From NCBI GenBank assembly GCA_020637805.1, contig JACKJU010000007.1:62001-126000 (forward strand): 64,000 bases of DNA, written 5' to 3'. The position numbers and the translations under genes are program-made. Of the stretch, positions 16,763 to 25,178 are shown piece after piece (position 1 is the first letter of the stretch; every line of letters begins with the position of its first letter). The notes beneath the pieces are model-generated. The model ran no database searches. It was not told where the DNA came from and worked only from the letters and a program-made list of their open reading frames with translations. The stretch comes from Nitratireductor sp. GTDB taxonomy: Bacteria; Pseudomonadota; Alphaproteobacteria; Rhizobiales; Rhizobiaceae.

Positions 16763-16788
16763 CTGTCATCCTGTCATTAATCTGTCAC
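16763..16788. promoter_or_regulatory. CTGTCA direct repeats, Pho-box-like
   Basis: CTGTCA occurs three times, at 16763-16768, 16771-16776 and 16782-16787. The last two form CTGTCAT (16771-16777), TAAT, CTGTCAC (16782-16788), which matches the enterobacterial/rhizobial Pho-box layout of two 7-mers separated by four AT-rich bases. A minus-strand -10-like CATAAT lies at 16745-16750 toward tctC. The regulator may be PhoB, or TctD itself, which belongs to the same OmpR/PhoB family and should bind direct repeats here. Confidence 0.65.
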
Positions 16789-16797
16789 GCGCCAAAC

Positions 16798-17472
16798 ATG
16801 CACTTTCTCATAGTAGAAGACACCGCGGACGTCGCATCTGCAATTGCCAGCAGGATGGAGAGTACCGGCCATGCCTGCGATGTCGCTCCAACGGTTGCAG
16901 ATGCTGAATTGTTTCTCATGGCCAACGACTATGACGCCGTGATCCTCGATATCAACCTGCCCGACGGCTCGGGAACCGGCATCTTGCGCAACATCAGGAC
17001 GGCCGGCAATCCGGTTCCTGTTCTTGTCCTGACCGCGAGATTTGCCATCGACGACAAGATCGATATGCTGGACATCGGGGCCGACGACTACATGGTCAAG
17101 CCGTTCGATCTGGGCGAACTTGAAGCCCGGGTGAGAGCCATCGTCAGGCGGCGCGGCGGTGAGACCAAAGGCCAGATCAGCGCGGGAAACCTGGTTTTCG
17201 ACATGTCATCGAGAACAGCCGCGATCGCCGGAAAGATCTGCGACTTGACCAGGCGCGAGGCCGCATTGCTGGAGATATTGCTGACCAATCGCGGTCGCGT
17301 GCTCGAAAAGGAAACCCTGGTCATCCGGCTGTTCGGCGGCGAAACCGAGGTCAACTCCAATGCCGTCGAGCTTTATGTCGGGCGCCTGCGCAGGAAGATA
17401 GAAGGTTCCGGCTTCAGGATCAGGACGTTGCGCGGGCTGGGCTACCAGGGAGTTGATGATGGCGATATCTGA
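16798..17472 (+). CDS. tctD: OmpR-family response regulator TctD
   Basis: A 224-residue response regulator. The receiver domain (residues 1-115) has the phospho-acceptor Asp51 in AVILDINLPDGSG, acidic residues VEDT near the start, and the conserved lysine in DDYMVKPFD. The C-terminal winged-helix DNA-binding domain has the usual ALLEILLTNRGRVLEKE and GRLRRKIEGSG segments. With the kinase TctE it should control the divergent tct transporter. There is no ribosome-binding site before the ATG; the Pho-box-like repeat ends nine bases upstream, so the transcript may be leaderless or nearly so. Confidence 0.93.
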   Translation: MHFLIVEDTADVASAIASRMESTGHACDVAPTVADAELFLMANDYDAVILDINLPDGSGTGILRNIRTAGNPVPVLVLTARFAIDDKIDMLDIGADDYMVKPFDLGELEARVRAIVRRRGGETKGQISAGNLVFDMSSRTAAIAGKICDLTRREAALLEILLTNRGRVLEKETLVIRLFGGETEVNSNAVELYVGRLRRKIEGSGFRIRTLRGLGYQGVDDGDI

Positions 17473-18895
17473 CGGCGGCAGATCCCTTTCCGGGACGGTC
17501 GGCCATTCCGCCCCGCCACTGCGGCAGCAGTCGGTTGCCTTCAGGCTGGCGGTCTCCCTCTTCGTCGTTCTTTCGCTGGCGACGGGGGCAACGATATTTG
17601 CCGCCTATTCCTATGGCCGCACGGCGGCCGACGAAGCCTTCGACGAGGTGCTCGCGGGCGCCGCGGGCATGATCATGGAGCGCGTATTCGTGGTCGACGG
17701 CGAGACCGTCGCCGACGTCCCGACGTCAGCCTTCGACCTGTTGTCGCTCGGTGGCAGGGAGCGGGTGTTCTACCGCATTGTCTTGCCGGGGGGCCAGACA
17801 CTGACGGGTTATGACGATCTCACGCTTCCGCCGGACCGCGAGGGGCAAAGCGGCCCATTTGGCTATTCGACGAGCCTGGCGGGCGTGCCGCTGCGTGCGA
17901 TGATCGTCACCAAGCCGCTTGCCGAACGTTCGGTCACCGGCAACGTCAACGTGATCGTGGCGCATACGCGCAATAGCCGGAACATCCTGGCGCGCGAAAT
18001 CACAACGCGCGCAGTCGCCGTCATCGCCGCAGCCGGTCTTGCAATCTTTGTTCTTGCGATATTCGTTCTGCGCTATGCCATGCGCCCGCTCGAGCGTGTC
18101 GAGGCCGCAATTCTGACCCGCCGTTCATCCGATCTCTCGCCCTTCGCGATGGATGCACCGAGGGAGGTTTCCGCGCTTGTCGGCGCGATCAATCACTTCA
18201 TGGGCAGGCTGGACCGGCGGGTCAACTCGATGCAGGCATTTGTTGCCGACGCTGCCCATCAGCTCAGGACGCCCATAACCGCGCTCCTGGCGCAGACCGA
18301 TCTGGCGTTGAACGAGAGGGACACAGAAAGGCTCAAGGTGCTGCACAGGCGGATCAGGAGCCGCGCCATCGGCCTCAACCGGCTGACCAACCAGTTGCTC
18401 AGCCATGCGCTCGTGACCCACAGGGCCGACAGCGAGACATTGACCGAACTGGATCTGCGACGCGTGGCCATCGAGGCCGAGCGTGAATTCCGGCTGACGA
18501 CGGAAAGGGAGACGCCGGCGGTAATGCTTGATCTTGAGGAGGAACCGGTCCTGGTGACGGGAGACTCGTTCAGCCTCAAAGAGGCGGTCAAGAACCTGTT
18601 GAACAACGCTGTCAGCCACGGCAAGCCGCCGCTTCGTCTTCATGCAGGCCACACTGGCAATGGCCTGCCGGATATTAGGGTCTTCGACTGCGGGGACGGA
18701 ATGTCGGCAGAATACGAGGACACCATCGGCCGCCGTTTCCAGAGGGATGCGAGCAAGACTGAAAGTGCCGGTCTCGGATTGGCGATCGTCAAGGAGGTGG
18801 CGGACTTCCACGGGGCGAGCCTATACACGCAGCGGCAGGACGGAATGTTTTCGATCGGCTTCAGGTTTCCGAAGCCGGATGGGAAAACCGCATGA
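17459..18895 (+). CDS. tctE: Sensor histidine kinase TctE
   Basis: A 478-residue membrane kinase. A first helix at about residues 28-50, a periplasmic sensor region of about 130 residues (TctE N-terminal type), a second helix near 185-205, then HAMP, the H-box AFVADAAHQLRTPITALLAQ, the N-box NLLNNAVSHG and the ATP-lid motifs DCGDGM and GLGLAIV. It autophosphorylates on the H-box histidine and passes phosphate to TctD. I used the ATG at 17459, six bases after GGGAG and inside the end of tctD. Its stop overlaps the next gene by four bases, so the binding protein that follows is part of the same unit. Confidence 0.92.
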   Translation: MAISDGGRSLSGTVGHSAPPLRQQSVAFRLAVSLFVVLSLATGATIFAAYSYGRTAADEAFDEVLAGAAGMIMERVFVVDGETVADVPTSAFDLLSLGGRERVFYRIVLPGGQTLTGYDDLTLPPDREGQSGPFGYSTSLAGVPLRAMIVTKPLAERSVTGNVNVIVAHTRNSRNILAREITTRAVAVIAAAGLAIFVLAIFVLRYAMRPLERVEAAILTRRSSDLSPFAMDAPREVSALVGAINHFMGRLDRRVNSMQAFVADAAHQLRTPITALLAQTDLALNERDTERLKVLHRRIRSRAIGLNRLTNQLLSHALVTHRADSETLTELDLRRVAIEAEREFRLTTERETPAVMLDLEEEPVLVTGDSFSLKEAVKNLLNNAVSHGKPPLRLHAGHTGNGLPDIRVFDCGDGMSAEYEDTIGRRFQRDASKTESAGLGLAIVKEVADFHGASLYTQRQDGMFSIGFRFPKPDGKTA

Positions 18896-19971
18896 ACCGG
18901 GCTTGCAGAATGCTCGCTGCAATAATCGCGGTAACGGTTGCCACCACCGCACAGGCGCAGGAAACCGTGTTTCGGGCCAAGGGAAACGGGTCCGGCAGCC
19001 TGGTGATCGCCAGTGTGACGGATCTCGTGGCAATCAGACCCTTGCTCGACGGTTTTCTTGAACGGTTCCCCGATCTGGAAGTGACATACAGGCAGATGCA
19101 GAGCCTGGAACTCTACCGGGCGGCGAAAGACGCCTGCGGAAGCGGCGAACCTTTTGCAGACATCGTGATTTCGTCCGCCATTGCCGAGCAGGTCAAGCTG
19201 GTAAATGACGGCTGTGCTGCCCAGTTGACCGTTGCACTGCCTTCCACCCACCCGCAATGGGCACAGTGGCAGAATTCGCTCGTCGGAATGACGTTCGAAC
19301 CGGCGGTGATCGTCTACGACAGGGAGGCATTCCCTTCTGGCGATGTCCCCCAGAACAGGTTCGATCTCGTCGATCTGCTGCGCCAGACAGAGCGGTTCGA
19401 GGGAAAGGTCGGGACCTACGATATCGAGCGCTCGGGCGTGGGCTACATGTTCGCCTTCCAGGATGAGTACCAGGCCAGCACCTGGGGACGATTGCTCGAA
19501 GGGCTGGGCCGGAACCGGGTGAAACTGTTTCCCAGTTCTTCAGACATCATCGACAGGGTAGCCGACGGGCGGCTGGCAATTGGCTACAATGTGCTGGGGT
19601 CCTACGCAATGGCCCGTCAGGAAGCTGACCCTAGGATCGGCATCGTCTTTCCGGAGGACTACACCATCGTCTTGTCGCGGGCTGCGTTCATTCCTGAGAA
19701 TGCACTAAACGCGGTGGCGGCCAACGCGCTGATAGAGTTCTCGGTTTCGCCGGAAGGCCAGAAACTGCTTGCCGGTTCGGCAAGGCTTTTCTCCCCCGGA
19801 GCGGGGCCTGGACTGCTTTCCGCCTATCTCAGGGAACGTGGAATCGCCTTCAACGCCGAAGCGCTGAGGCCGATAGCCTTTTCGCCCAGGCTTCTTGCAA
19901 GTCTCGACAGGGTCAAGCTCCGGATTTTTCTCGAGCAGTGGAACAAATCGGTAAATCCGGACGCGCAATAG
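18892..19971 (+). CDS. Periplasmic substrate-binding protein linked to the TctDE sensor
   Basis: A 359-residue exported binding protein of the iron/organophosphate type (COG1840, the AfuA/PgtC group of extracellular solute-binding proteins). A signal peptide ends at ATTAQA near residue 23. The hinge and lobe patterns ADIVISSAIAEQVKLVNDG, AVIVYDREAFP and IGYNVLGSYAMARQ fit this group. No ABC membrane or ATPase genes accompany it, and it overlaps tctE by four bases. In Salmonella, PgtC of the same group is not a transporter part but modulates the PgtB kinase for phosphoglycerate. By analogy I infer that this protein presents ligand to TctE. An orphan transporter subunit is the alternative. Confidence 0.85.
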   Translation: MNRACRMLAAIIAVTVATTAQAQETVFRAKGNGSGSLVIASVTDLVAIRPLLDGFLERFPDLEVTYRQMQSLELYRAAKDACGSGEPFADIVISSAIAEQVKLVNDGCAAQLTVALPSTHPQWAQWQNSLVGMTFEPAVIVYDREAFPSGDVPQNRFDLVDLLRQTERFEGKVGTYDIERSGVGYMFAFQDEYQASTWGRLLEGLGRNRVKLFPSSSDIIDRVADGRLAIGYNVLGSYAMARQEADPRIGIVFPEDYTIVLSRAAFIPENALNAVAANALIEFSVSPEGQKLLAGSARLFSPGAGPGLLSAYLRERGIAFNAEALRPIAFSPRLLASLDRVKLRIFLEQWNKSVNPDAQ

Positions 19972-20169
19972 AGTGGGCGGACCCGCGCCTGGAAGACGTT
20001 TCGCTGTCATGTCAAAAGCATGCAAAGATGTTTGCAATTTCTCCGGCTTTTCGTCATAAGGCGGCGCATCGGCTGCGCTTCGCGCGGCGGCTTTCATAGC
20101 GGCTTTGATTGCCGCATTTCCGAACAACCACCCGCGCTCGTAGGCGGGACTGGATAGGAGAAAAGACTT

Positions 20170-22152
20170 ATGTCCAGCATCACTCTCACTTTCCCCGATG
20201 GCAATGCAAAGGAATTCCCCGCTGGTGTGACCGGCGCGGAGGTCGCCGAATCCATTGCCAAATCGCTCGCCAAGAAATCTGTCGCTTACGCGCTTGACGG
20301 TGAATTGCGCGATCTTGCAGACCCGATCAAGACCGACGGAAAGATCGAACTTGTCACCCGCCAGGATGACCGGGCGCTCGAACTGATCCGCCACGACGCG
20401 GCCCACGTGATGGCCGAGGCGGTACAGGAACTGTGGCCCGGAACGCAGGTCACCATCGGTCCTGTAATCGAGAACGGCTTCTATTACGATTTCGCCCGCA
20501 ACGAACCCTTCACGCCCGAAGACCTGCCGGCCATCGAGAAGAAGATGAAGGAGATCGTTGCCCGCAACAAGCCGTTCACCAAGGAAGTCTGGTCGCGTCA
20601 CGAGGCGAAGATGCACTTTGCCGGGAAGGGCGAGAGTTACAAGGTCGAGCTGGTCGACGCCATCCCCGATGATCAGGACATCAAGATCTACAAGCAGGGC
20701 GATTGGCTGGACCTTTGCCGTGGACCGCACATGCGCTCGACGGGCGATATCGGCACATCCTTCAAGCTGATGAACGTGGCTGGCGCCTACTGGCGCGGCG
20801 ATTCCAACAACGCCATGCTGACCCGGATCTACGGCACCGCCTGGTCTGACGACAAGCAACTCAATGATTACCTTCACATGCTGGAGGAAGCGCAAAAACG
20901 CGACCATCGCAAGCTTGGCCGCGAGATGGACCTGTTCCACTTCCAGGAAGAGGGGCCGGGCGTGGTCTTCTGGCATTCCAAGGGCTGGCGCATGTTCCAG
21001 AACCTTGTCTCCTACATGCGCCGCCGCCTCGAAGGCACATATGAAGAGGTCAACGCGCCTCAGATCCTGGACAAGAGCCTCTGGGAGACTTCCGGTCACT
21101 GGGGCTGGTACCAGGAGAACATGTTTGCTGTGAAATCGGCCCATGCCTTCACCCATCCCGACGACGAGGAAGCCGATCACCGGGTCTTCGCCATCAAGCC
21201 GATGAACTGCCCGGGGCATGTCCAGATTTTCAAGCACGGCCTCAAGTCCTACCGCGACCTGCCGGTGCGTCTTGCAGAGTTCGGCAATGTTCACCGTTAC
21301 GAGCCGTCCGGGGCGCTGCATGGGCTCATGCGCGTTCGTGGCTTCACCCAGGATGACGCGCACGTATTCTGCACGGAGGATCAGCTTGCCGCCGAATGCA
21401 TGCGGATCAACGACCTGATCCTGTCAGTTTACAAGGACTTCGGGTTCGATGAAGTCGAGGTTCTTCTGTCCACCCGGCCGGAAAAGCGCGTTGGATCGGA
21501 TGAGAACTGGGATCATGCAGAAGAAGTGATGGTCAAGGTTCTGCGGCAGATCGAGGAACAGTCCGGCGGTCTCATCAAGACCGGTATCAATCCGGGCGAG
21601 GGCGCCTTCTACGGGCCGAAGTTCGAGTACACGCTCAAGGACGCGATCGGACGCAAGTGGCAGTGCGGAACCACCCAGGTGGATTTCAACTTGCCGGAAC
21701 GCTTCAATGCCTTCTACATCGATTCAGACAGCGAGAAGAAGCAGCCCGTGATGATCCACCGCGCCATTTGCGGCTCGATGGAACGCTTCCTCGGCATACT
21801 GATCGAGAACTTCGCCGGTCATTTCCCGCTTTGGATGGCGCCAATGCAGGTTGTTGTCGCGACGATCACCTCGGATGCCGACGGCTATGCTGAGCAAGTT
21901 GTGGAGAAACTGCGCGCTGCTGGGCTGAAGGCAGACGCTGATACGCGTAACGAGAAGATCAACTACAAGGTTCGCGAACATTCGCTGGCCAAGGTGCCTG
22001 TCATAATGGTGTGTGGCATGCGAGAGGCCGAGGATGGCTCGGTAAACATCCGCCGGCTAGGCTCCAAGGACCAGACATCGATGAAACTGGACGAGGCGAT
22101 TTCAGCTCTTCTTGAAGAGGCCACGCCTCCGGATCTCGCTCGCCGTCAGTAA
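20170..22152 (+). CDS. thrS: Threonyl-tRNA synthetase
   Basis: A 660-residue class II synthetase with the full domain set: TGS domain (1-62), N2 editing domain with RHDAAHVMAEAVQ near 75 and the editing cysteine region DLCRGPHMRSTG near 180, then the catalytic core with FWHSKGWRMFQ, zinc cysteine in MNCPGHVQIFKH, motif 2 GALHGLMRVRGFTQDDAH and motif 3 GSMERFLGILIENF, and an anticodon-binding domain from about 545. It charges tRNA-Thr in the cytoplasm and removes mischarged Ser. AGGAG precedes the ATG. The 198 bases upstream show no T-box or threonine leader peptide. A strong hairpin follows the stop. Confidence 0.98.
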   Translation: MSSITLTFPDGNAKEFPAGVTGAEVAESIAKSLAKKSVAYALDGELRDLADPIKTDGKIELVTRQDDRALELIRHDAAHVMAEAVQELWPGTQVTIGPVIENGFYYDFARNEPFTPEDLPAIEKKMKEIVARNKPFTKEVWSRHEAKMHFAGKGESYKVELVDAIPDDQDIKIYKQGDWLDLCRGPHMRSTGDIGTSFKLMNVAGAYWRGDSNNAMLTRIYGTAWSDDKQLNDYLHMLEEAQKRDHRKLGREMDLFHFQEEGPGVVFWHSKGWRMFQNLVSYMRRRLEGTYEEVNAPQILDKSLWETSGHWGWYQENMFAVKSAHAFTHPDDEEADHRVFAIKPMNCPGHVQIFKHGLKSYRDLPVRLAEFGNVHRYEPSGALHGLMRVRGFTQDDAHVFCTEDQLAAECMRINDLILSVYKDFGFDEVEVLLSTRPEKRVGSDENWDHAEEVMVKVLRQIEEQSGGLIKTGINPGEGAFYGPKFEYTLKDAIGRKWQCGTTQVDFNLPERFNAFYIDSDSEKKQPVMIHRAICGSMERFLGILIENFAGHFPLWMAPMQVVVATITSDADGYAEQVVEKLRAAGLKADADTRNEKINYKVREHSLAKVPVIMVCGMREAEDGSVNIRRLGSKDQTSMKLDEAISALLEEATPPDLARRQ

Positions 22153-22156
22153 TATG

Positions 22157-22204
22157 TTTCATGCCCGCCGGATTGTGTGTGCGGCCAATCCGGCGGGCAT
22201 GAAA
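22157..22204. terminator. Long hairpin between thrS and the exported-protein gene
   Basis: Perfect 19-base arms at 22157-22175 and 22186-22204 (left arm TTTCATGCCCGCCGGATTG) with a ten-base loop. It sits four bases after the thrS stop between convergent genes. There is no T-run, but the stem is unusually long and perfect; A and T flanks make it usable in both directions. Confidence 0.7.
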
Positions 22205-22253
22205 TCCCGGCACCGCTGGCTTAAGAGGACTGCCCAGCAGTTTTGCTGCCGGA

Positions 22254-22601
22254 TCAGATAAGCTGGAACATGTCGGTCACACGGACTTCTTGCATGCTCT
22301 TGCGCGCGAGTTGTGCTTCAAGAGCATCACGGAGCCACGCTGCTTTTTTCTGAATGCTCGGGTTCACGACACCGTCGACGAAGATCCGCAGTTGAATGTT
22401 GCAACCCTGCTGGCAACGCTTCCTGGCGATCAGTTCGGCGCTGTCGAGTACATTGCGGATCGATCCTTCGTCCCATTTGAAGGTCTGCGCAATCTCGATA
22501 TTGATGTTGGGCACATTCTGCGCCGCCGCAGGCGCTGCCCATCCGAATAGTGCAATCAAGGTGACCGCCGCGATGGCCGCCGGATTTCTTCCGTGTTTCA
22601 T
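22254..22601 (-). CDS. Small exported protein of unknown function
   Basis: A 115-residue protein with a clear signal peptide (AAIAAVTLIALFGWAAPAAAQ, cleavage near residue 25). The mature domain of about 90 residues has two cysteines close together (RCQQGC) that may pair, and a mixed helical/strand pattern ending VTDMFQLI. I do not recognise a family. I chose MKHGRNP at 22601 because it starts directly before the hydrophobic run; an in-frame start nine codons upstream is possible. It is monocistronic, convergent with thrS and divergent from the LuxR-type gene. Confidence 0.6.
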   Translation of the reverse strand: MKHGRNPAAIAAVTLIALFGWAAPAAAQNVPNINIEIAQTFKWDEGSIRNVLDSAELIARKRCQQGCNIQLRIFVDGVVNPSIQKKAAWLRDALEAQLARKSMQEVRVTDMFQLI

Positions 22602-22819
22602 TTTTGACCCCGTTTGCCTTTCCCACATGGCATCTGATCGTGAAACGTCGTGCGTTTACCTGAAAATGGTATGATTTCGCTGCGAACCGGTAAATCGGCA
22701 CTTATTGCCTGGAGAATTCACCGATCCGGCGTTTACCGCTTGTTCAACTTGTATTCGGGACAAATCGCATTACGTCTCACAACCTCACGTTACTTTACAT
22801 GCGTTAATTTCCATGAAAC

Positions 22820-23620
22820 GTGATGAGTTGGGGCAAGCGGATTCGTTTCCGCCGGATAATTTTGGAAAAAGATGTTTTGACGGATATCGGTTACGACCAG
22901 CATCAGGATGGTTTCCTGCATGAGGCGACTGGTGACATAGCTGCCTGCGAGACGGGGTTTGAGCTGTTTCGCGTGATCAGAAAGATCGCTTCAGCCATGG
23001 GCTTCCATAGCTTCATCGTGATGCGCCTTCCTACCACCGGCGCCATGAAACTGAATGAATCCATCCTGTTATCCAACTGGAACCCCGAGCTCCTGAGAGC
23101 TTATGACCAGTTGGGGTTGCTCAACGGCAGCAAGATTATTCGCCAGTTGAAGGAATCTGTCGTCCCTTTCACCTACAATCTCGCTCACGTGAACGAAAAC
23201 AGGGGCGATGGCAACGACCAGGTTGCAGTCGAGCTGTTCAAGACGTTCGATCACATGGAAGGGGCATATGTGCCCACGAATGATCGTAGCGGAAACCGCG
23301 GTGCGATTGGGTTCGCGGGTTCGAAAGACGCTATCGAGGGCGCCGACCTGGGAATGCTCAGCCTTCTCAGTACCCATATCTACGACCGTCTTCTGAACCT
23401 GAGCGAACAGCGTGAGCCCAAGGTACAATTGACCAGCCGCGAGAAAGAATGTCTTGTCTGGACCGCTGCGGGAAAGACAGGCAGTGAAACCGCAACAATT
23501 CTGGGCATTTCCGAGAAAACGGTCAACCATCACCTTGGTTCGGCTGCCGCAAAACTCGACACCGTGAACAGGGCACACACGGTTGCCGTTGCGTTGCGGA
23601 TGGGCCTGCTGGAAGATTGA
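22820..23620 (+). CDS. LuxR-family regulator with an atypical autoinducer-binding domain
   Basis: About 266 residues: an N-terminal autoinducer-binding-like domain (about 40-185) and a C-terminal LuxR helix-turn-helix with LTSREKECLVWTAAGKTGSE and ISEKTVNHHLGSAAAKL. Against the TraR/LuxR pattern, the ligand-pocket residues are changed: the Trp of PxxW becomes Leu (NPELLRAY), the Asp-Pro pair becomes Gly-Ser (LLNGSKII) and PFTW becomes PFTY. No luxI homologue is in the window, so this is a LuxR solo. The start is uncertain; GTG at 22820, ATG at 22823 and downstream TTG codons all lack a strong ribosome site. A PAS protein gene follows 12 bases later. Confidence 0.8.
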   Translation: MMSWGKRIRFRRIILEKDVLTDIGYDQHQDGFLHEATGDIAACETGFELFRVIRKIASAMGFHSFIVMRLPTTGAMKLNESILLSNWNPELLRAYDQLGLLNGSKIIRQLKESVVPFTYNLAHVNENRGDGNDQVAVELFKTFDHMEGAYVPTNDRSGNRGAIGFAGSKDAIEGADLGMLSLLSTHIYDRLLNLSEQREPKVQLTSREKECLVWTAAGKTGSETATILGISEKTVNHHLGSAAAKLDTVNRAHTVAVALRMGLLED

Positions 23621-23632
23621 GGAGAGTCGCAC

Positions 23633-24094
23633 TTGGAAAACCGGCCGCTGAACGTTGAAGTGTTTGCCAATCCCAGACCGCGTCAGTTGATCGGCTCGTT
23701 CAACCTGAACGCAGAGGATCTGCTGGAAATTCTCTCTTCCTTTGATCCGTACGGCCTATGGCGGCTGGATCTTGAATCAGGTCAGTTTTTCTGGTCCCGG
23801 GATGTTTTCAACGTCCATGGTCTGGAACCGGCGGAAGGTCCCGTGGACATGAACGAGGCCTTCAAGCTCTATCACCCCGAGGATGCCCGTACCCTCGGAC
23901 GATTGATCGACGACGCCATTCGCAGCAAATCTGGCTACCGGTTCGTGTTGCGGCTTAGAATGCCGGATGGAAAGTACCGGTTGATAAAGTCCGTGGCGCG
24001 GTACCGTGAACCGGAGGATGGAACTGGCGAACTCGTAGGGGTTTTCTCACGTTTCGCACTCGACATTCGCTCGATCGCCACTGTCGAGAACTAG
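23633..24094 (+). CDS. Stand-alone PAS-domain protein
   Basis: A 153-residue single-domain protein. The PAS core runs from about residue 30 (LEILSSFDPYGLWRLDLESG) through FFWSRDVFNVHGLEP, FKLYHPEDARTLGRLIDDAI and FVLRLRMPDGKYRLIKSVARY, the PAS_3 pattern with its C-terminal strand pair. No output domain is attached. The start is a TTG preceded by GGAGAG six bases upstream; no ATG lies in the right place. It is directly downstream of the LuxR-type gene and probably co-transcribed, so it may sense a cofactor or ligand and act on that regulator. That link is inference. Confidence 0.78.
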   Translation: MENRPLNVEVFANPRPRQLIGSFNLNAEDLLEILSSFDPYGLWRLDLESGQFFWSRDVFNVHGLEPAEGPVDMNEAFKLYHPEDARTLGRLIDDAIRSKSGYRFVLRLRMPDGKYRLIKSVARYREPEDGTGELVGVFSRFALDIRSIATVEN

Positions 24095-24098
24095 GGCA

Positions 24099-24132
24099 AT
24101 TTCGATTTTGGCGGAACCGCCGAAATCGAAAT
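24099..24132. terminator. Hairpin after the PAS-protein gene
   Basis: ATTTCGATTTTGGCGG (24099-24114) pairs with CCGCCGAAATCGAAAT (24117-24132) with one G-U pair and a small loop. It begins five bases after the PAS-gene stop, before the convergent DUF4386 gene, and is a likely terminator although the T-run is poor. Confidence 0.6.
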
Positions 24133-24203
24133 GCACCAAGGAATACAGATGTTTGGCGAGAGCTGTCGTTTCCACCGGAAGGTAAGGCGAACTAGTCGAA
24201 GGC

Positions 24204-24920
24204 TCATTTTCCGCCCATTTCTGCTTGCGGCCATGCGTTGCGCCTTATACCGGCAATTGTGAGCCAGAGAGCTAGTGAGAGTTCGGCAGCAAGCGGAATT
24301 GCATAGGCCGGCTGGAACGACGCATAGGCCTCGGGTGCGAGGAAGCGAAGCCCGCTACCGGCCATATAGACCGCGCCAGCCGCAACAATTGCCGCTCCAA
24401 TCCAGGCAGGCATCCACGCGGCGCGCCATATCAGCACGCCGGTGAACAGGCAGTTCATCGCGAAGAAGACAAGTCCCAGATCATATCCATGGCTTTGCGC
24501 GGTAAAGAGAGCAAGTGCGATATCCTCATTCGCGACGGTGCCCGAAGATGGCAGGCCGCCCGTAAGGATCATCAGGCCTATGTGCTGGTTGAGAAGGTTC
24601 ATGGAGAGAACTGCTGCCTGCGTAAGCCGGAAAACCATTCCCAGCAAGGCGAGCAAATGTCCTGCAGGCCGCAGGATCTGAAACGTCAGAACTGCCAGTG
24701 CCACATCGCAGACAGCCATGGCCGCATCCGCAGCAAAGCTCAGCTTCATCAGGGAGGTGTGGGAAGAGACGTTCCGGGCAGTCGCGACCGCATCAGAGAA
24801 GTCGATCAAGTCCGTGCGGATGAACACTTCGCTCGATACCCCAAGTACTATGATGGCCAAATAAAGCAGGCCTGCTATCCGTCCCGTTTTCACTGCTTCT
24901 TCTGAAGTCATCATGGCCAT
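24204..24920 (-). CDS. DUF4386 family membrane protein
   Basis: A 238-residue integral membrane protein with six to seven predicted helices. The N-terminus GRIAGLLYLAIIVLGVSSEVFIR and the middle segment LALFTAQSHGYDLGLVFFAMNCL match the DUF4386 family, whose biochemical role is unknown. The start ATG has no strong ribosome site; the third codon is also ATG. It is a single gene transcribed toward the LuxR/PAS pair and away from the universal stress protein gene. Confidence 0.8.
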   Translation of the reverse strand: MAMMTSEEAVKTGRIAGLLYLAIIVLGVSSEVFIRTDLIDFSDAVATARNVSSHTSLMKLSFAADAAMAVCDVALAVLTFQILRPAGHLLALLGMVFRLTQAAVLSMNLLNQHIGLMILTGGLPSSGTVANEDIALALFTAQSHGYDLGLVFFAMNCLFTGVLIWRAAWMPAWIGAAIVAAGAVYMAGSGLRFLAPEAYASFQPAYAIPLAAELSLALWLTIAGIRRNAWPQAEMGGK

Positions 24921-25178
24921 GTGATACTCTGTTCTGAGATTGAGGAAACCCTCCCCAGACTAACGCGATTCAACATGGCAGCAACAGAGACACAGCATTT
25001 CATGCTGTCCAGACCAGGCGGAATCAATTGGTGCTAAGGTGTTGTTGACCTTGAGCTGTTCTGTCGGAACCGGGCCATCCCAACCCCTTTTTTTGACCTG
25101 CACCGCCCTGATGTGTTTGTCTGCGACACATGCAATGCGCCGGCAAGCAGTTGCCGGCCATCGAAAAGGGAGAAGAAA

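Noticed and set aside
20009..20059. 16-codon frame upstream of thrS as a possible attenuation leader peptide
   Set aside because: It contains no threonine codons and no clear alternative hairpins follow, so there is no support for attenuation.
19705..21363. Long open frame (552 codons) on the minus strand across thrS
   Set aside because: It is antisense to thrS, whose family blocks are complete. It has no ribosome site or recognisable domain, and such shadow frames are common in GC-rich genes.
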